DNA of 64,000 bases from Fusarium oxysporum f. sp. lycopersici 4287 (taxonomy: Eukaryota; Ascomycota; Sordariomycetes; Hypocreales; Nectriaceae): assembly GCF_000149955.1 (NCBI RefSeq), contig NC_030987.1:1299688-1363687 (forward strand). The letters are read 5' to 3'. Below, one piece after another: positions 34,758-45,223 of this stretch (its first letter is position 1; every line of letters starts with the position of its first letter). Under the pieces are notes generated by a model that did not search any database, was not told the origin of the DNA, and saw only the letters and a list, made by a program, of their open reading frames with translations. The position numbers were made by a program, and so were the translations under genes.

Positions 34758-35127
34758 ATATCCTGAATGGATCGTGGGTTGAATGACGCCCATTGCGTGT
34801 CTTGACTTTTTTCTCGCGCCCGAGATCTGTTTCTTGTATTAGTTCTGGGTAGATTAGGATAGACAATGGTTGACTCTATTTCCTTCTGACTATAAGAAAG
34901 CGTGCCTTCTCCAGAACCCTTTGTGCTATATCCATTGTTGACTCAACCGTCTGCTAACGGTTTACAACGGCTTTCATGTTAACTCTTCATACCCGCAATT
35001 CTAATTGGCTCGGCTCAAGTGGGGCCGGGTATTTCATCCCAACTCAGCTGTGATACCATCAAGTCGAGCAACAGCGCAAAAAGAACAAAGTCACAAAAAC
35101 ATCGAGAGCAAGGAGAGCAAAAGAGAA

Positions 35128-35216
35128 GGGTCTGGCCGGGGATTACCCGGGACCTCTCGCAAGCTATGCTATAGGGTTTTCCCTAAGCGAGAATCATACC
35201 ACTAGACCACCAGACC
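35128..35216 (-). tRNA. tRNA-Pro(AGG) with intron; T-loop two bases short (possible pseudogene)
   Basis: On the minus strand GGTCTGG (acceptor) pairs perfectly with CCAGACC. The D-arm GTCTAGTGGTATGAT is intact, and the anticodon stem CTCGC/GCGAG encloses a loop with AGG. A 19-base intron after the base following the anticodon contains CCCTA, able to pair with the anticodon loop as is usual. The T-stem CCGGG/CCCGG is intact, but its loop is TAATC, five bases instead of TTCAATT-type seven. This damages the B box and the T-loop fold, so the gene may be dead or the two missing bases may be a sequence error. A T-run (TTCTCTTTT) follows as terminator. Confidence 0.7.
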
Positions 35217-36186
35217 GAGTTTGTCCATTAGACTGTTGAAACAATCACGTGATTGTTCCGTGCATCTGGTGCTGCTATGTCCGAACATTTCTCTGCTTGA
35301 CGATCGGCAGCCTCTAGGGTGGTTAGCCATGTTGATTTACAAGAACAACAGTAAAGCCTGCCCTATGGCCTCAAATCGGTGCAGATGCGCGTTTCTTAGC
35401 GGATCAAGAATATGCCTCAATATATTATAGAAGTTCTATGCTATTTCAAAAGCCGTTCGTTCATGTGTCTGTCGTACGTTGTTGGCGATAGCACACTCGG
35501 CTGTTTTGAATGAGTTACAGCGCGAGAGGTTCTATAGTTCATCATCGGATTACTCGTCTGGTTGCCTCCTGTTACATGAAGCTTTTGCAGTAACGGAGAA
35601 GGATTCATGACTAACAATGAACATGTGCTACCAGCGATCGAAGCACAGCCGCAAAACCCACTGATCTTCATGCCGGCCGGAGTATTTTAAGCCAAGCATT
35701 GTGACACAATCATTGGGAGCCGATAACGACTGAAAGGTTCCGTAGGGGCGGATTGACGAATTAAAAGCTTACCCCTCGAATTCCTCCTGTGATCAATTCC
35801 ATTTCCGTTTATCCACGGACAAGTTCTTCAATCAATTGTCAACTTCATGACGTAGGTGCCTTAGGGGGCCGTCAGTTGAGAAAGGAGATTGGGTGCGTTA
35901 CCTTGAATGACAATGTTTATTGAAAGAGCCCATGAAAACTGGTAGATTGGAGAGGCAGGCAAAGACCTAATCAGCCTTATGGCATCCTTCACTGCCGCAT
36001 TCATCCATCTGAGGCGCTACCTTATTCGTAGAATATGCCTTGCTTCGGGACCGTTCCCCTTAGCGGTGATCAGCCCTACTATGTAGGCAAATGCAAGGCA
36101 AGGTGCGGCTGCCATTTGATGTAGCACCTACATTTCTGTCTCAGCTCAAGGCATTTCCATGTGACGTTTGTCGCTGTTACAATGTT

Positions 36187-36194
36187 TATAAATA
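36187..36194 (+). promoter_or_regulatory. TATA-like box of the LURP-one gene
   Basis: TATAAATA lies 136 bp before the ATG at 36323, with a CT- and CA-rich leader between. Confidence 0.35.
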
Positions 36195-36322
36195 CCTTAC
36201 TCTTTGGCGATCCTTCAATGAAACACGCACCTTGTCTCTGCGTCATAGCACTCTTCAACTCCTCCTCTTGATATAGCTCAACAACATCATCTTGATTCAT
36301 CATTGTTACCTCAACAGCAACA

Positions 36323-36986
36323 ATGGCGCTCCCTCAAGTTCAAATAGCCCCCCCTCAAGTTCCAATGGCGCTGGCGCCGCATCAGGTCGGCATCTTCCCA
36401 GCTTACATCACCACCCAGACAGAGACTCTTATCCTCAGAGAAAAGGTCATGTCTCTCAGTGGCGATGACTTTGAGATTCGCCATGCCAATGGTCAACCTA
36501 TCCTTAAGGTAGAGGGCCAGGTGATGAGCATCTCTGGACGCAAGAAGGTCTACGACATGAGAGGCAACCATCTCTTTTCCATCGTCAGGGAGCACTTCCA
36601 TATCCATACCACGTATGCTGTGGAAGACACTCGAGGAACGAAAATCATGGAAGTGAAGAGCAGCTTCCGGCGTGAGTCTTCCCCGTGATAGTCGTGGCAT
36701 CTCTCTCTGATGTATTTTAGTCTTCGGTTCCAAAGCCACAGCTACCTTCAATTCGATCGATGGTTCAGCAGAGGTTCTTCAGATGGATGGTAGTTGGCAC
36801 GACTATAACGCTAACATCGTTGACACGACCACAGGCAATGTGGTCGCCCGTATCGACCGCAGACTTAGCGGCCGCGATTTGCTATTTGGCCAACAAACAT
36901 ATGCTCTCGTCGTTTCGCCCCGTGTCGATATGGCTCTCATGGCAGCATTGTGCATCTGCCTGGACGAGAAGAACAACGAGAAGTGA
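36323..36986 (+). CDS. LURP-one-related (Tubby C-terminal-like) protein
   Basis: Two exons, join(36323..36671,36721..36986), encode 204 aa. The 49-bp intron has GTGAGT and ATTTTAG ends and joins SFRR to LFGSKATATF in phase. The protein has the alternating strands of the LURP-one family: LILREKVMSLSGDDFEIRHANG, PILKVEGQVMSISGRKKVYD, GNHLFSIVREHFHIHTTYAVED, then ARIDRRLSGRDLLFGQQTYALVVSPRVDMALMAALCICLDE. This last segment is the hydrophobic central helix typical of the family. The first 30 residues contain a repeated PQV motif. In plants members are linked to defence; in fungi their role is unknown. They have been compared with phospholipid scramblases by fold only. There is no signal peptide. 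Confidence 0.85.
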
Positions 36987-38343
36987 TCCCCCATTCCCTC
37001 ATCATGACAGAAAGGGCTGTATAGAAGGGCTTGACGAAGGAAATTTGTGATACCCAGAGGACTGCACGATGGATCGAATGAGTGATGCTCGGGATCGAAT
37101 GAGACCTGTGTCGAGAGTCAGCATTGCTAGGCTTAACTTTTATATCCTGGGATTGAGAAATGAGATTGAACGATTGTTTTGATGGCCATACTCAAATGCT
37201 TAACGTCGTGATATGACCTCAGTCAACATGCGGCTGATCATTTACAACAGGACGTGAGATGGAGAGATTTATCAAGAGTAAGCAAAGAAAGCTATTATTC
37301 CGTTAACGAATCAAGTCTAACTCAATGCAATTACCTACGCCGTCTTGGCCATCATCCATATAATATCCCCAGTCTGTAGACCCTCATCTCACAAGACAAC
37401 ACAACATGAATGCCAAGCTCATCACTCACTCACTAGTCTTTATAAACCGCCTGGTCCAGATAACCAAATAAGCAAAACGACAAGCTTTCAGATAAATGCT
37501 TATTTTCCAAGGTTACAAAAGCTTGACCGCAACAAGCTCGTCAACCCGGCAATATCTGTGCCGAGTGATCTTCTCACCGTTGCATTACAACATGGTGAGA
37601 ATTTGAACAGCGCCCAGCGAGCGCCCGCTGGAAAAAAAAACAGCTCGAATCGTATAATACTTTTACGGTTGCCAAGAATATGTCGAGGGGGCTGTGCACT
37701 GTACGCTCCGCCATTATCGTGTAATGCCAAGCGTGGGGACGGACAACTCATCCATCTTTGACCTCGGAAATTCGCTCTTTGTCTTTCTTTTGAGCTGCTG
37801 TTCTGTATTGGAGGAAGACTCAAAATACTTGCTGTTGAGACTGAAATATCTCTTTTTCCACATGAGGCTCCCCTCAAGGCAATTTTACTGTATAATAATA
37901 AATGGATACCTGATGCTAAAATACCGACGTTTGGTTGCTGTTCGAACGATTCTGTCTTACCGTTACACAGCAAAAAAGGCCCTGCACTGGAGGGTCTGCA
38001 GTTCTTGGCCCAGTGCCGATAAGCGAAGGCGGCTTCTACTTACAGCAATAGCCTGTAATTGCTGCATCTCTAACGTGGTCCAACATGCCCGTGCATATGC
38101 CTCAGAAATGCAAGACATTGGTATCCAACGCACATGCGCGGGAATGAAACTGGCAAAACTTCACAAAACAAATGCGATGCACATGTTAGGCAGTACGAAA
38201 TGTGCTCTGGTATTGTACTGTGTACTAAGGTATCAACAAGTTAGACAAATCCATCAACCTTCTTCCTTGCCCTTACGGCTCCAAAGCAATGCTGTTACAG
38301 TTAGACGTAAACATGTCGTTATTCATAGCTCGTTTTTCACCAT
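36987..38343. other. intergenic, 1.36 kb
   Basis: A 217-codon plus frame at 37694-38347 is the largest open frame here. It begins with a non-ATG codon, has unusual Cys/Arg/Tyr-rich composition and no recognisable motif, and is rejected. A small direct repeat GGATCGAATGAG occurs at about 37072 and 37092. Nothing else is seen. Confidence 0.5.
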
Positions 38344-39591
38344 TTAGTCCTCATAGACCTCCTCGTACTCTTCTTCGTACTCCTCGCGAGCCTCCTCGAG
38401 TCTCTCGTGATCACTACTGCTGGCATCTGAGTCATTAGCTGCAGCCAGTGCTTCTTCGTACTCTTCACGGGCCTCTTGGACATCTTCTCGGTCGCTGGAT
38501 GAGACGGAGTCACCATCAGCATCGGTAGGAGGAAGAACACCAGGAGGACCATCTTGCGCGTAAGGGTCGGCGGCATAGGAGTCCTCGGGAGGAGCTCCGT
38601 AGTAGTTGTTGACAACCTGAGGAGCGGGAGCAGCAGCTGGGGCAGCGGCGGCAGCGGCGGAGTGCTCGTGATCACTGTCACTGTCGTTAAGCTCGTTGGC
38701 GATCAGGGCACCGCCGACAGCACCAATGGCGAGACCACCTGCGGCACCGAGAAGCATTCCAGAGCTACCGCTCTTCTTCTTCTCGCCTTGACCGTAGGGG
38801 TTGTTGCCGCGATCACCATCAGCGGGAGCTCCGTATTGACCGGGGGCTCCGTAAGGAGAGGGAGCGCCATAGGGAGAAGGAGCGCCATAAGGCGAGGGGG
38901 CACCATAGCCTGGAGCAGGAGATCCGTAACCACCCTGACCAGGGGGAGGAGAAGCGTAGCCGCCATAGCCAGGAGCACCACCGTAGCCGCCAGGAGCTGG
39001 AGAACCATATCCACCAGGAGCACCAGGGTAACCACGAGATCCGTCAGAGGGTTGAGACTCGTAAGGAGGACGAGAATCCGGGGGAGGAGGGGGAGGTGCC
39101 TGACCAGGAGCCTCCCACTGAGTGCGGCCAGTGGCTGTCTCAACATAGTACCATCGCTGCTGGTTCTGGTCGAACTGAGCAGTCCAACCGTGGGGCAGAG
39201 GAGGGCGATCGGACGGAGGCTGATAGGCGGGTTGAGGGGGAGGAGCGCCGTATTGCTGCTGAGGAGCAGGTGAACCGTACTGCTGGGGAGGAGCGCCGTA
39301 CTGCTGAGGAGGAGGAGCGCCGTACTGCTGAGGAGGAGGAGCTCCGTATTGTTGAGGGGGAGGGGAGCTGTATTGCTGAGGAGGAGGAGCGCCGTACTGT
39401 TGGCCGCCGTCACCGTAGGCTCGGTTGTCTGGGGTTGAAGAGTTAGCAGATGTTTTGAGGAAATGTTGGCGCGGGGGAAACGTACTATCCTGACCCTGGG
39501 GATAGCCTTGCTGAGATTCCTGCTTCTTCTCGTCCTTGTCGCCAATACCAAGGTTCTCGAACTCCTTGGCGATCTTCTTGAAGAAAGACAT
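38344..39591 (-). CDS. WW-domain protein with glycine-zipper and acidic tail
   Basis: Two exons, complement(join(38344..39428,39486..39591)), encode 396 aa. The 57-bp intron (GTACGT donor, CTAAC branch, CCCCAG acceptor) could also be read through in frame, but its ends are canonical. The N-terminus MSFFKKIAKEFENLGIG is an amphipathic basic helix. Repeats of PPPQQYGA fill about residues 45-100. A complete WW domain with both tryptophans (W117, W140) follows, then Gly/Pro/Tyr-rich repeats. GMLLGAAGGLAIGAVGGALIA near residue 285 is a glycine-zipper hydrophobic segment, and the end is highly acidic (repeated EAREEYEE). WW domains bind proline-rich partners; its own repeats could self-associate. 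Comparable proteins in fungi are uncharacterised. Confidence 0.8.
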   Translation of the reverse strand: MSFFKKIAKEFENLGIGDKDEKKQESQQGYPQGQDSTFPPRQHFLKTSANSSTPDNRAYGDGGQQYGAPPPQQYSSPPPQQYGAPPPQQYGAPPPQQYGAPPQQYGSPAPQQQYGAPPPQPAYQPPSDRPPLPHGWTAQFDQNQQRWYYVETATGRTQWEAPGQAPPPPPPDSRPPYESQPSDGSRGYPGAPGGYGSPAPGGYGGAPGYGGYASPPPGQGGYGSPAPGYGAPSPYGAPSPYGAPSPYGAPGQYGAPADGDRGNNPYGQGEKKKSGSSGMLLGAAGGLAIGAVGGALIANELNDSDSDHEHSAAAAAAPAAAPAPQVVNNYYGAPPEDSYAADPYAQDGPPGVLPPTDADGDSVSSSDREDVQEAREEYEEALAAANDSDASSSDHERLEEAREEYEEEYEEVYED

Positions 39592-41388
39592 GATGAGTGG
39601 CTTCGTACTAAGGCGTGCGAAGTCGGTGTTGGGGGGATCAAGGGTTGTGAGGGAAAGAAGAAAAGAGGTAAGGTAGATGAGAGAGGAGGGATTAAAAAAG
39701 AGCGACTGGGTTCTGTTTATATAATGGCGAAAGGCCTGAGGTGTGAGGTGCAAGGTGTGAAGAGTAAGGACCTATTTAGGTGCGACCCGCGCAGTTATCG
39801 ACAGTCGGCAGAGATGCTTGGCAGCTGCCGACAGTGCATGGATGGTGGGGTGAAACGTAGGGTCTCACTGAGTCACTACTCAAAAGGGAAATGTCTCAGT
39901 GAATATGAACCACTGTGTGAAAATGGCACTCTTGCAGTTAGGCAGGGCAGAGAGTGATCCAGGTACGGGGGAGACACGGATATGATGCTATCGCACACGC
40001 GTGAAAGGCACAGGCGCAAGCAGTCAGCTAAGGGCACCTCACTATTCAGAGCCGCCGCACAGGCCCGTTTAAAGCCCGTTTACCCCTCCATTCAACACCC
40101 AACCTCAAGCTTTCGGGGACCAGCCAGTGACAATGCTACGACGTGGCCAATCAGTGGACCTCTAGTGACCCCTGCGGGCCGTTCCGGCGGGGCAACGCTC
40201 TGGTGCCAAATGTCACCAGCTCTAAGCTTTGGTACCTTTTTACGAAAGCTTCGTTCACGTTTGGCTTTATCGAGCCTCGTTTTGTCAACGTACCGGATAA
40301 GCTGGGGCATGATGTCCAAGAACCAAACTCAAGGATTTTCAAAAAATTTCATGCTGGCATTGTTCAATTGCGACATAAAAGGCACGGAGAAATGCCCCCA
40401 CATGATTGATAGTGGCGTGGAGTCAACTGAAGCAGTATCCAACTTATTCCTCGTCTGGTTTGACGGACAATCGCCTCGAATTCCCATAACATGGAGCCTA
40501 GCAGCCTACCTACCTCAGTAGCTTGCCTTCTTCGACTTTATTCCGTAAACTACAACGTCCGCACATTCCCATCGGTTTAGTCAGGGCAGCTAGGGGTATT
40601 TGGCGTGAAGGATATGGGGTACGTTGTTGCAACACCAGTGTGGCGGAGTAAAGCTGCAAGCAGTCATGATATGCTGCCTGTATCCCTATGAGAGAGCGGT
40701 AATATCAAACAATAAGCAAACATTCACCCAACGGCGATACAATACTGCGTCACCATCACAACAGGCGAGAGGCCGCCCGTGATGTTTATCGTGAAGGCAA
40801 TAACATCTGGTGGCTGGTGATGGATCTTCTCCTGTCCCCGAAATCATGAGGGGTTTCATGTCGTCTCACATTATTATTCCCTTGTGACATCCATGAATGA
40901 TTCACTGGCTCGTCCTCAACACATTCATGTCTGATGCTGCGGTGAGGGGGAGGGGCTCTTGCAGCGCCAAGACCATCCAGGTCCCTTGGCGTTCCATCCA
41001 TTGGTGTCATGAGGGAGGTTCTTTCCAGCGGCCTCCAGAGCGTTCATTCCCGTCGCTTCCAGGGGGCTTTTCAGGGGAGTTCAGGGCTGGTGAATCAGGC
41101 CCGCCTCTCCCGGGCTAGGTTCTGCCCCTCCATCACTTTGCACTTTGCCCCGCCTCGCAATTAGCGCCCGTCCTCCAAATGCACCTCAACTGCACCTGCG
41201 AGCTCAATTCCATTGTGAGACTGAAGTGAGGCTGCGCTCTGATTGCTGACCCATACGTGCTTGTTTCTACTCTGCGACTAAGCCTCGAACCTCTAGAGCT
41301 CCCTCTTGCATCTTCTTCTTTCTCAGTTCTCCACGTCGACTGTTGCAGGCCCCGGAGCATCAGTTCACTTCTCACACAGCAGATCAAC
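39592..41388. other. divergent intergenic region, 1.8 kb
   Basis: Shared upstream region of the WW protein (minus) and the metacaspase (plus). The final 150 bp before 41389 are CT-rich. Short frames at 39982-40521 lack an ATG-supported coding pattern. No gene is called. Confidence 0.55.
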
Positions 41389-42762
41389 ATGTCCTACTAC
41401 CCAGGTCAAGGATATCAAGGAGGAGGCGGCGGTTACGGATACGCTCCTCCTCCTGGACCTCCTCCTCCCCAGCAAGAATACGGCGGTTATTCTGGAGGCC
41501 ATTCTGGAGGCCATTCTGGAGGCCATTCTGGAGGTCAGAGATATCCTCCTCCGTCATACCCTCCTCCTCCCGGCCTTGACGCATACGGCTATCGTCTCCC
41601 ACAAGGCCAGCACCACTATGCTGAGCACGCTCGAGCCGGTCCGCCTCCTCCATCTACACCCCAACAGTTCGGTCACGGAGCTCCCGAAGGCTATACTTTC
41701 CAGTATTCCAACTGTACCGGTCGTCGCAAGGCTCTTCTGATTGGCATCAACTACTTCAACCAGGAGGGAGAGCTTCGAGGCTGCATCAACGATGTACACA
41801 ACGTGTCGGCCTTCCTTGTTGAGCGGTATGGCTACAAGAGAGAGGACATGGTCATTCTGACCGATGATCAATCCAACCCAGCCATGATTCCTACCCGCGA
41901 AAACATGATTCGCGCCATGGGCTGGCTTGTGTCAAACGCACAGCCCAACGATGCCCTGTTCCTCCACTACTCTGGTGAGTCCATGCAGTCATTTGAACCA
42001 AACTTTCTAACATGCTCTTCAAGGCCACGGTGGTCAGGTCGAAGACTTGGATGGCGACGAAGATGACGGATACGACGAGTGCATCTACCCCGTTGACCAC
42101 ACCGAAGCTGGTCCCATCATTGATGATGAGATTCATTTCCGTGTCGTGAAGCCCTTGGTACAGGGTGTTCGTCTCACTGCCATTTTTGACTCGTGCCATT
42201 CAGCCACGGTCATGGATCTCCCATACGTCTACTCAACAAAGGGTGTTCTCAAAGAGCCCAACCTAGCCAAGGAAGCTGCATCAGGCCTCTTTGACGCCTT
42301 CAGAGCATACTCTAGTGGAGATATTGCGGGCGCTGCTGGTTCTGTTTTCGGCCTGGCAAAGACCGCCTTCCGAGGTGACGATGCGTACGAGAAGACCAAG
42401 GACACGCGAACATCGCCTGCCGATGTTATCATGTGGTCAGGAAGCAAAGATGACCAGACATCGTGAGTTAATTGATTTATTCATGAGGCAATTCTAACAT
42501 CTTTGCAGAGCCGACGCCACTATTAATGCTCAGGCGACAGGCGCCATGTCGTGGGCATTCATTTCAGCAATCAAGGCAAATCCTAAGCAGAGCTATGTCG
42601 AATTGCTCAACAGTGTTCGCGACATTCTGGAGACAAAGTATACCCAGAAGCCACAACTGTCGAGTAGCCATCCGATCGGTAAGCCTGTCTTTTCTCTGAT
42701 GTCTCTATTGAACAAATTGTTAACATGGACTTTTAGATACTGACCTCTTGTTTATTATGTGA
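41389..42762 (+). CDS. MCA1: type I metacaspase
   Basis: Four exons, join(41389..41974,42024..42462,42509..42678,42737..42762), encode 406 aa; the last exon is only 26 nt (DTDLLFIM end). The prodomain (residues 1-105) is rich in Pro, Gly and Tyr, with PPGPPPPQQ and four SGGH repeats. The caspase-like domain starts at [12 protein letters not shown]. The catalytic His is His197 in HYSGHGGQ, the Cys is Cys253 in [14 protein letters not shown], and the acidic [11 protein letters not shown] loop between them is typical. Metacaspases cleave after Arg or Lys, need calcium, and act in protein quality control, stress responses and cell death. The length fits fungal members. It is followed by tRNA-Lys 286 bp downstream. 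Confidence 0.95.
41493..41540 (+). repeat. 12-bp tandem repeat in the metacaspase prodomain
   Basis: GGAGGCCATTCT occurs about four times head to tail, encoding Ser-Gly-Gly-His units and ending in a diverged copy (GGAGGTCAG). The copies are nearly identical, which points to recent expansion. Confidence 0.85.
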
Positions 42763-43048
42763 GGTATTGGAGCTTGGACCACGATGATTCAATACAGTGA
42801 GCAAATGTATCTGGCAGTGCAAGATGCAATGACTGGCGACACCAGCATTTGATGATAACTTTGATGAATGAACGTATGAGTGGATGAACATTGAAGGCGT
42901 CGCAGTGGATGATGGATCTCACAGCAACAGGTGACACGACATGCTTACCTACAAAATAAACGGAGTTTGACTGCATCGCATTTTGAAATCTCCAGTTGAA
43001 CCAAAAAGGACCGCAAAAAGAGATCAATCGTATCATTTGTATAGGAAC

Positions 43049-43133
43049 AGCCCGATGCGGGGGTCGAACCCGCAACCTTGAGATGGTGTACTCATTTAAG
43101 AGTCTCACGCTCTACCGATTGAGCTAACCGGGC
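43049..43133 (-). tRNA. tRNA-Lys(CTT) with short intron
   Basis: On the minus strand the acceptor arms GCCCGGT and ATCGGGC pair. The D-arm TAGCTCAATCGGTAGAGC is canonical. The anticodon stem TGAGA/TCTCA holds a loop with CTT, interrupted by a 12-base intron after the base 3' of the anticodon. The T-arm GCGGG-TTCGACC-CCCGC is perfect. It looks functional. Confidence 0.95.
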
Positions 43134-43957
43134 CTCAAACGAGGCTTGCTTGGTGATATCCGGGCAACTGGAAATTGAGAATATTGAGTACCTGCCTACT
43201 TTGGTGAGCAGATTCGTGCGGGCGGCTATTATCCATTGTGCAGCACTTATCTCTCCAAATATACCGCTCAGTCTGGAGCCTTCAGCTCAGCCGTATACAT
43301 TGGCGTGGTTAATTGCAGGTCGGATCCGTTAGAGGCCTTATGGCGTGCGTCAAAGCTCACATGTTTTTTGATTGAAACCCGCAGATGTATGTCATATGCT
43401 CGAGAGGCATGCCTGGCGCACCGGTGAACGGAACTCAACAACAGGATCAGCGATAAATCACTCCTATGGTAGTGGTCGGATACGTTGGTAGATATCTCGA
43501 ACCATTCTTGCAAGTGTGCGCTTAAGGCTTGTGTTCTTGTCAAAGAACCGAGATGGATCTGAGGTGTACTTCGTAAAGGCAAGCAATTGTAATGAATTTC
43601 GGAGTCAGGATCATTGCCGGGTCAAAACCAAAACTCAATTAAGAAAGAAACTGAACTGAACTGAACTGATGTTGATCAACTTGTTACTTGATCCCGTCTG
43701 TACGATATTGCTGACACTTCATCTCCTGCACAATCTGACGCCTTGCATTTCCCCAGTCTATCCCAAACAGAATGAACCAAACATAGGAAATCAAAAGCAT
43801 GAAAGTTTCACACCGTGAAGTCCATCAAGAGAGGCACCCAAGCCATGGAGCATGTCTTAGATCTACTGATCCAGGACCACAGCCCCTGTTGGGAGATACG
43901 GGAGGCGGCGTCCCGAAAAACGGTTGCAATACAAACCGTCGTGCGCCGACCAGGCAT
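43134..43957. other. intergenic, 824 bp
   Basis: Upstream flank of tRNA-Lys and sequence beyond the 3' end of copy B. A pentamer repeat (ACTGA) about four times lies near 43648-43670. Minus-strand sequence at 43800-43957 still reads partly like protein and may be decayed 3' sequence of copy B. Confidence 0.45.
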
Positions 43958-44721
43958 TTATGGGAATCGTTCATGTATACTCGACAACCGATCGGTGTTG
44001 TTCATGCTCATCATGATGAGAGCCCATATGGCCAGGTTGATCGTTAGGGTTCCTTCGCCGCACGCACTACGTAGAATCGCGTTCCACTGGGCGCCAGGTT
44101 CCCCTTCATCCAGCGAGTGGAAGCGAATGACGACTACTTCCGTGTCGGTTATCGCATGTAGCGATTCCCGCTGTGCTAGGCGTATTTCGCAAGGTGCTGG
44201 ACAGGCCACGTAGATTCTCGTCCATCGGTTTCAATATCCGTGGAACACCAGGCGCTTGAGACGTAGACCATGCTAGATACAAGGCTTGTGCGAGGAGTCG
44301 TGGCAGCAAAAATCGTCAAGCTAGGACGGAGAGCATTTCCAACGACTTGCGGGCCAGCCAAAGGCACATCCTGGTGCCAGTCAATGGTGGGAGCGAAACC
44401 GAGTCTCTGGCCAAGCACACGCGCTCTCTCGGACACAAGCGGACGCAATGTGGAAATCAATGGATCGAAGGCGTAGTTCCGGAGCTCGGACTGGTTACCG
44501 AAATGCTTGTCGTCTCCTTGCCCTAGGATGATGTTTGAAGGCTTGCTCAGCAAGTCTCCGTAGGCATTGTTGATATTGATAAGATTGAAATCGTTCCAAC
44601 GAGTTATATTCTCAGGATCCATAGGAATCATGGTAGCTAAATGTAGCGACCGGACTCTGGTGTTGTTGGTAAGTGTTGTGTTCCTGGTGGACAGGAGACT
44701 GAGGATAGATGACTGATCCAT
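43958..44721 (-). pseudogene. unknown protein, copy B, with a one-base frameshift
   Basis: From the ATG at 44721 the frame reads to a TAG near 44176, but similarity to copy A (21502-22443) continues in another frame from about 44220 to the TAA at 43958. The shift lies near 44215-44225, between ETDGR and RIYVACPAPC, and needs one lost base (or two gained). Shared blocks with copy A are a Pro-Met-Asp, then Trp and INNAYGDLL near residue 50, PSLTIFAATTP in the middle, VVVIRF, and the end block GEGTLTINLAIWALIMMS. No intron with correct phase was found that would repair the frame. Copy B ends 11 codons after that block, whereas copy A goes on for about 55 more. The family is unknown to me. Confidence 0.6.
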
Positions 44722-45223
44722 ATTGATCAATGTTTCGCTTGTGTTGACTATGAGGAGCGCCAATACAGCCAAAGAAAGAAAAGGAAACTAGGCATAATGG
44801 CTCAGATGGTTCTCATTGAACGTGGAATGAGATGGAGAGTAGAGTTCGGTCAAAAGTAGTGTTACAGGTCCAAGGTGTCGTTTTATACGTAATGATAGCC
44901 TGGTTCCAGGACCCTTCCACGTCAGAGTTAGGGAGGGATACCAAGAAGATTAACCCTTCAGGAAAAAAGCTTCGTCACCGTAACAAGAGAATGCAGTACG
45001 GCATCAGCTGGTTCCAGCCTTCAGGAGAAAGAACGCAGTCTAGACCTGCACACCTGGGTTTGGTTCGTTACACCAACAAGTTATTTGACAGCTCATCTTG
45101 AGTTATTAGGGTAGGGTCCTGTAACGCACGTAATCTGTTTGCCGTGCCATAATGCCAATATGAGTCTTCAAAAGGGTTCGTGCATCACATAGCGGCTGGA
45201 CTGATCTGATTGATCATATTAGA
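44722..45223. other. intergenic, 502 bp
   Basis: Upstream region of copy B and of the kinase-like relic. No feature is supported. Confidence 0.5.

Larger units (their letters stand above)
34758..36322. other. intergenic, 1.57 kb, with a tRNA-Pro-like gene
   Basis: Apart from the tRNA-like sequence at 35128-35216 and the TATA-like box at 36187, no gene is supported. Short frames at 35220-35670 have no ATG-led coding character. Confidence 0.55.

Noticed and set aside
37072..37103. GGATCGAATGAG direct repeat resembling a tRNA T-arm
   Set aside because: No acceptor, D or anticodon arms surround it.
37694..38347. 217-codon plus-strand frame
   Set aside because: No ATG start, unusual Cys/Arg/Tyr composition, no motif; most likely chance in an AT-balanced intergenic region.
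38703..39641. 312-codon alternative frame and plus-strand frames over the WW gene
   Set aside because: Low-complexity Leu/Pro/Ser or Arg/Thr/Ser-rich shadows of the repetitive coding sequence.
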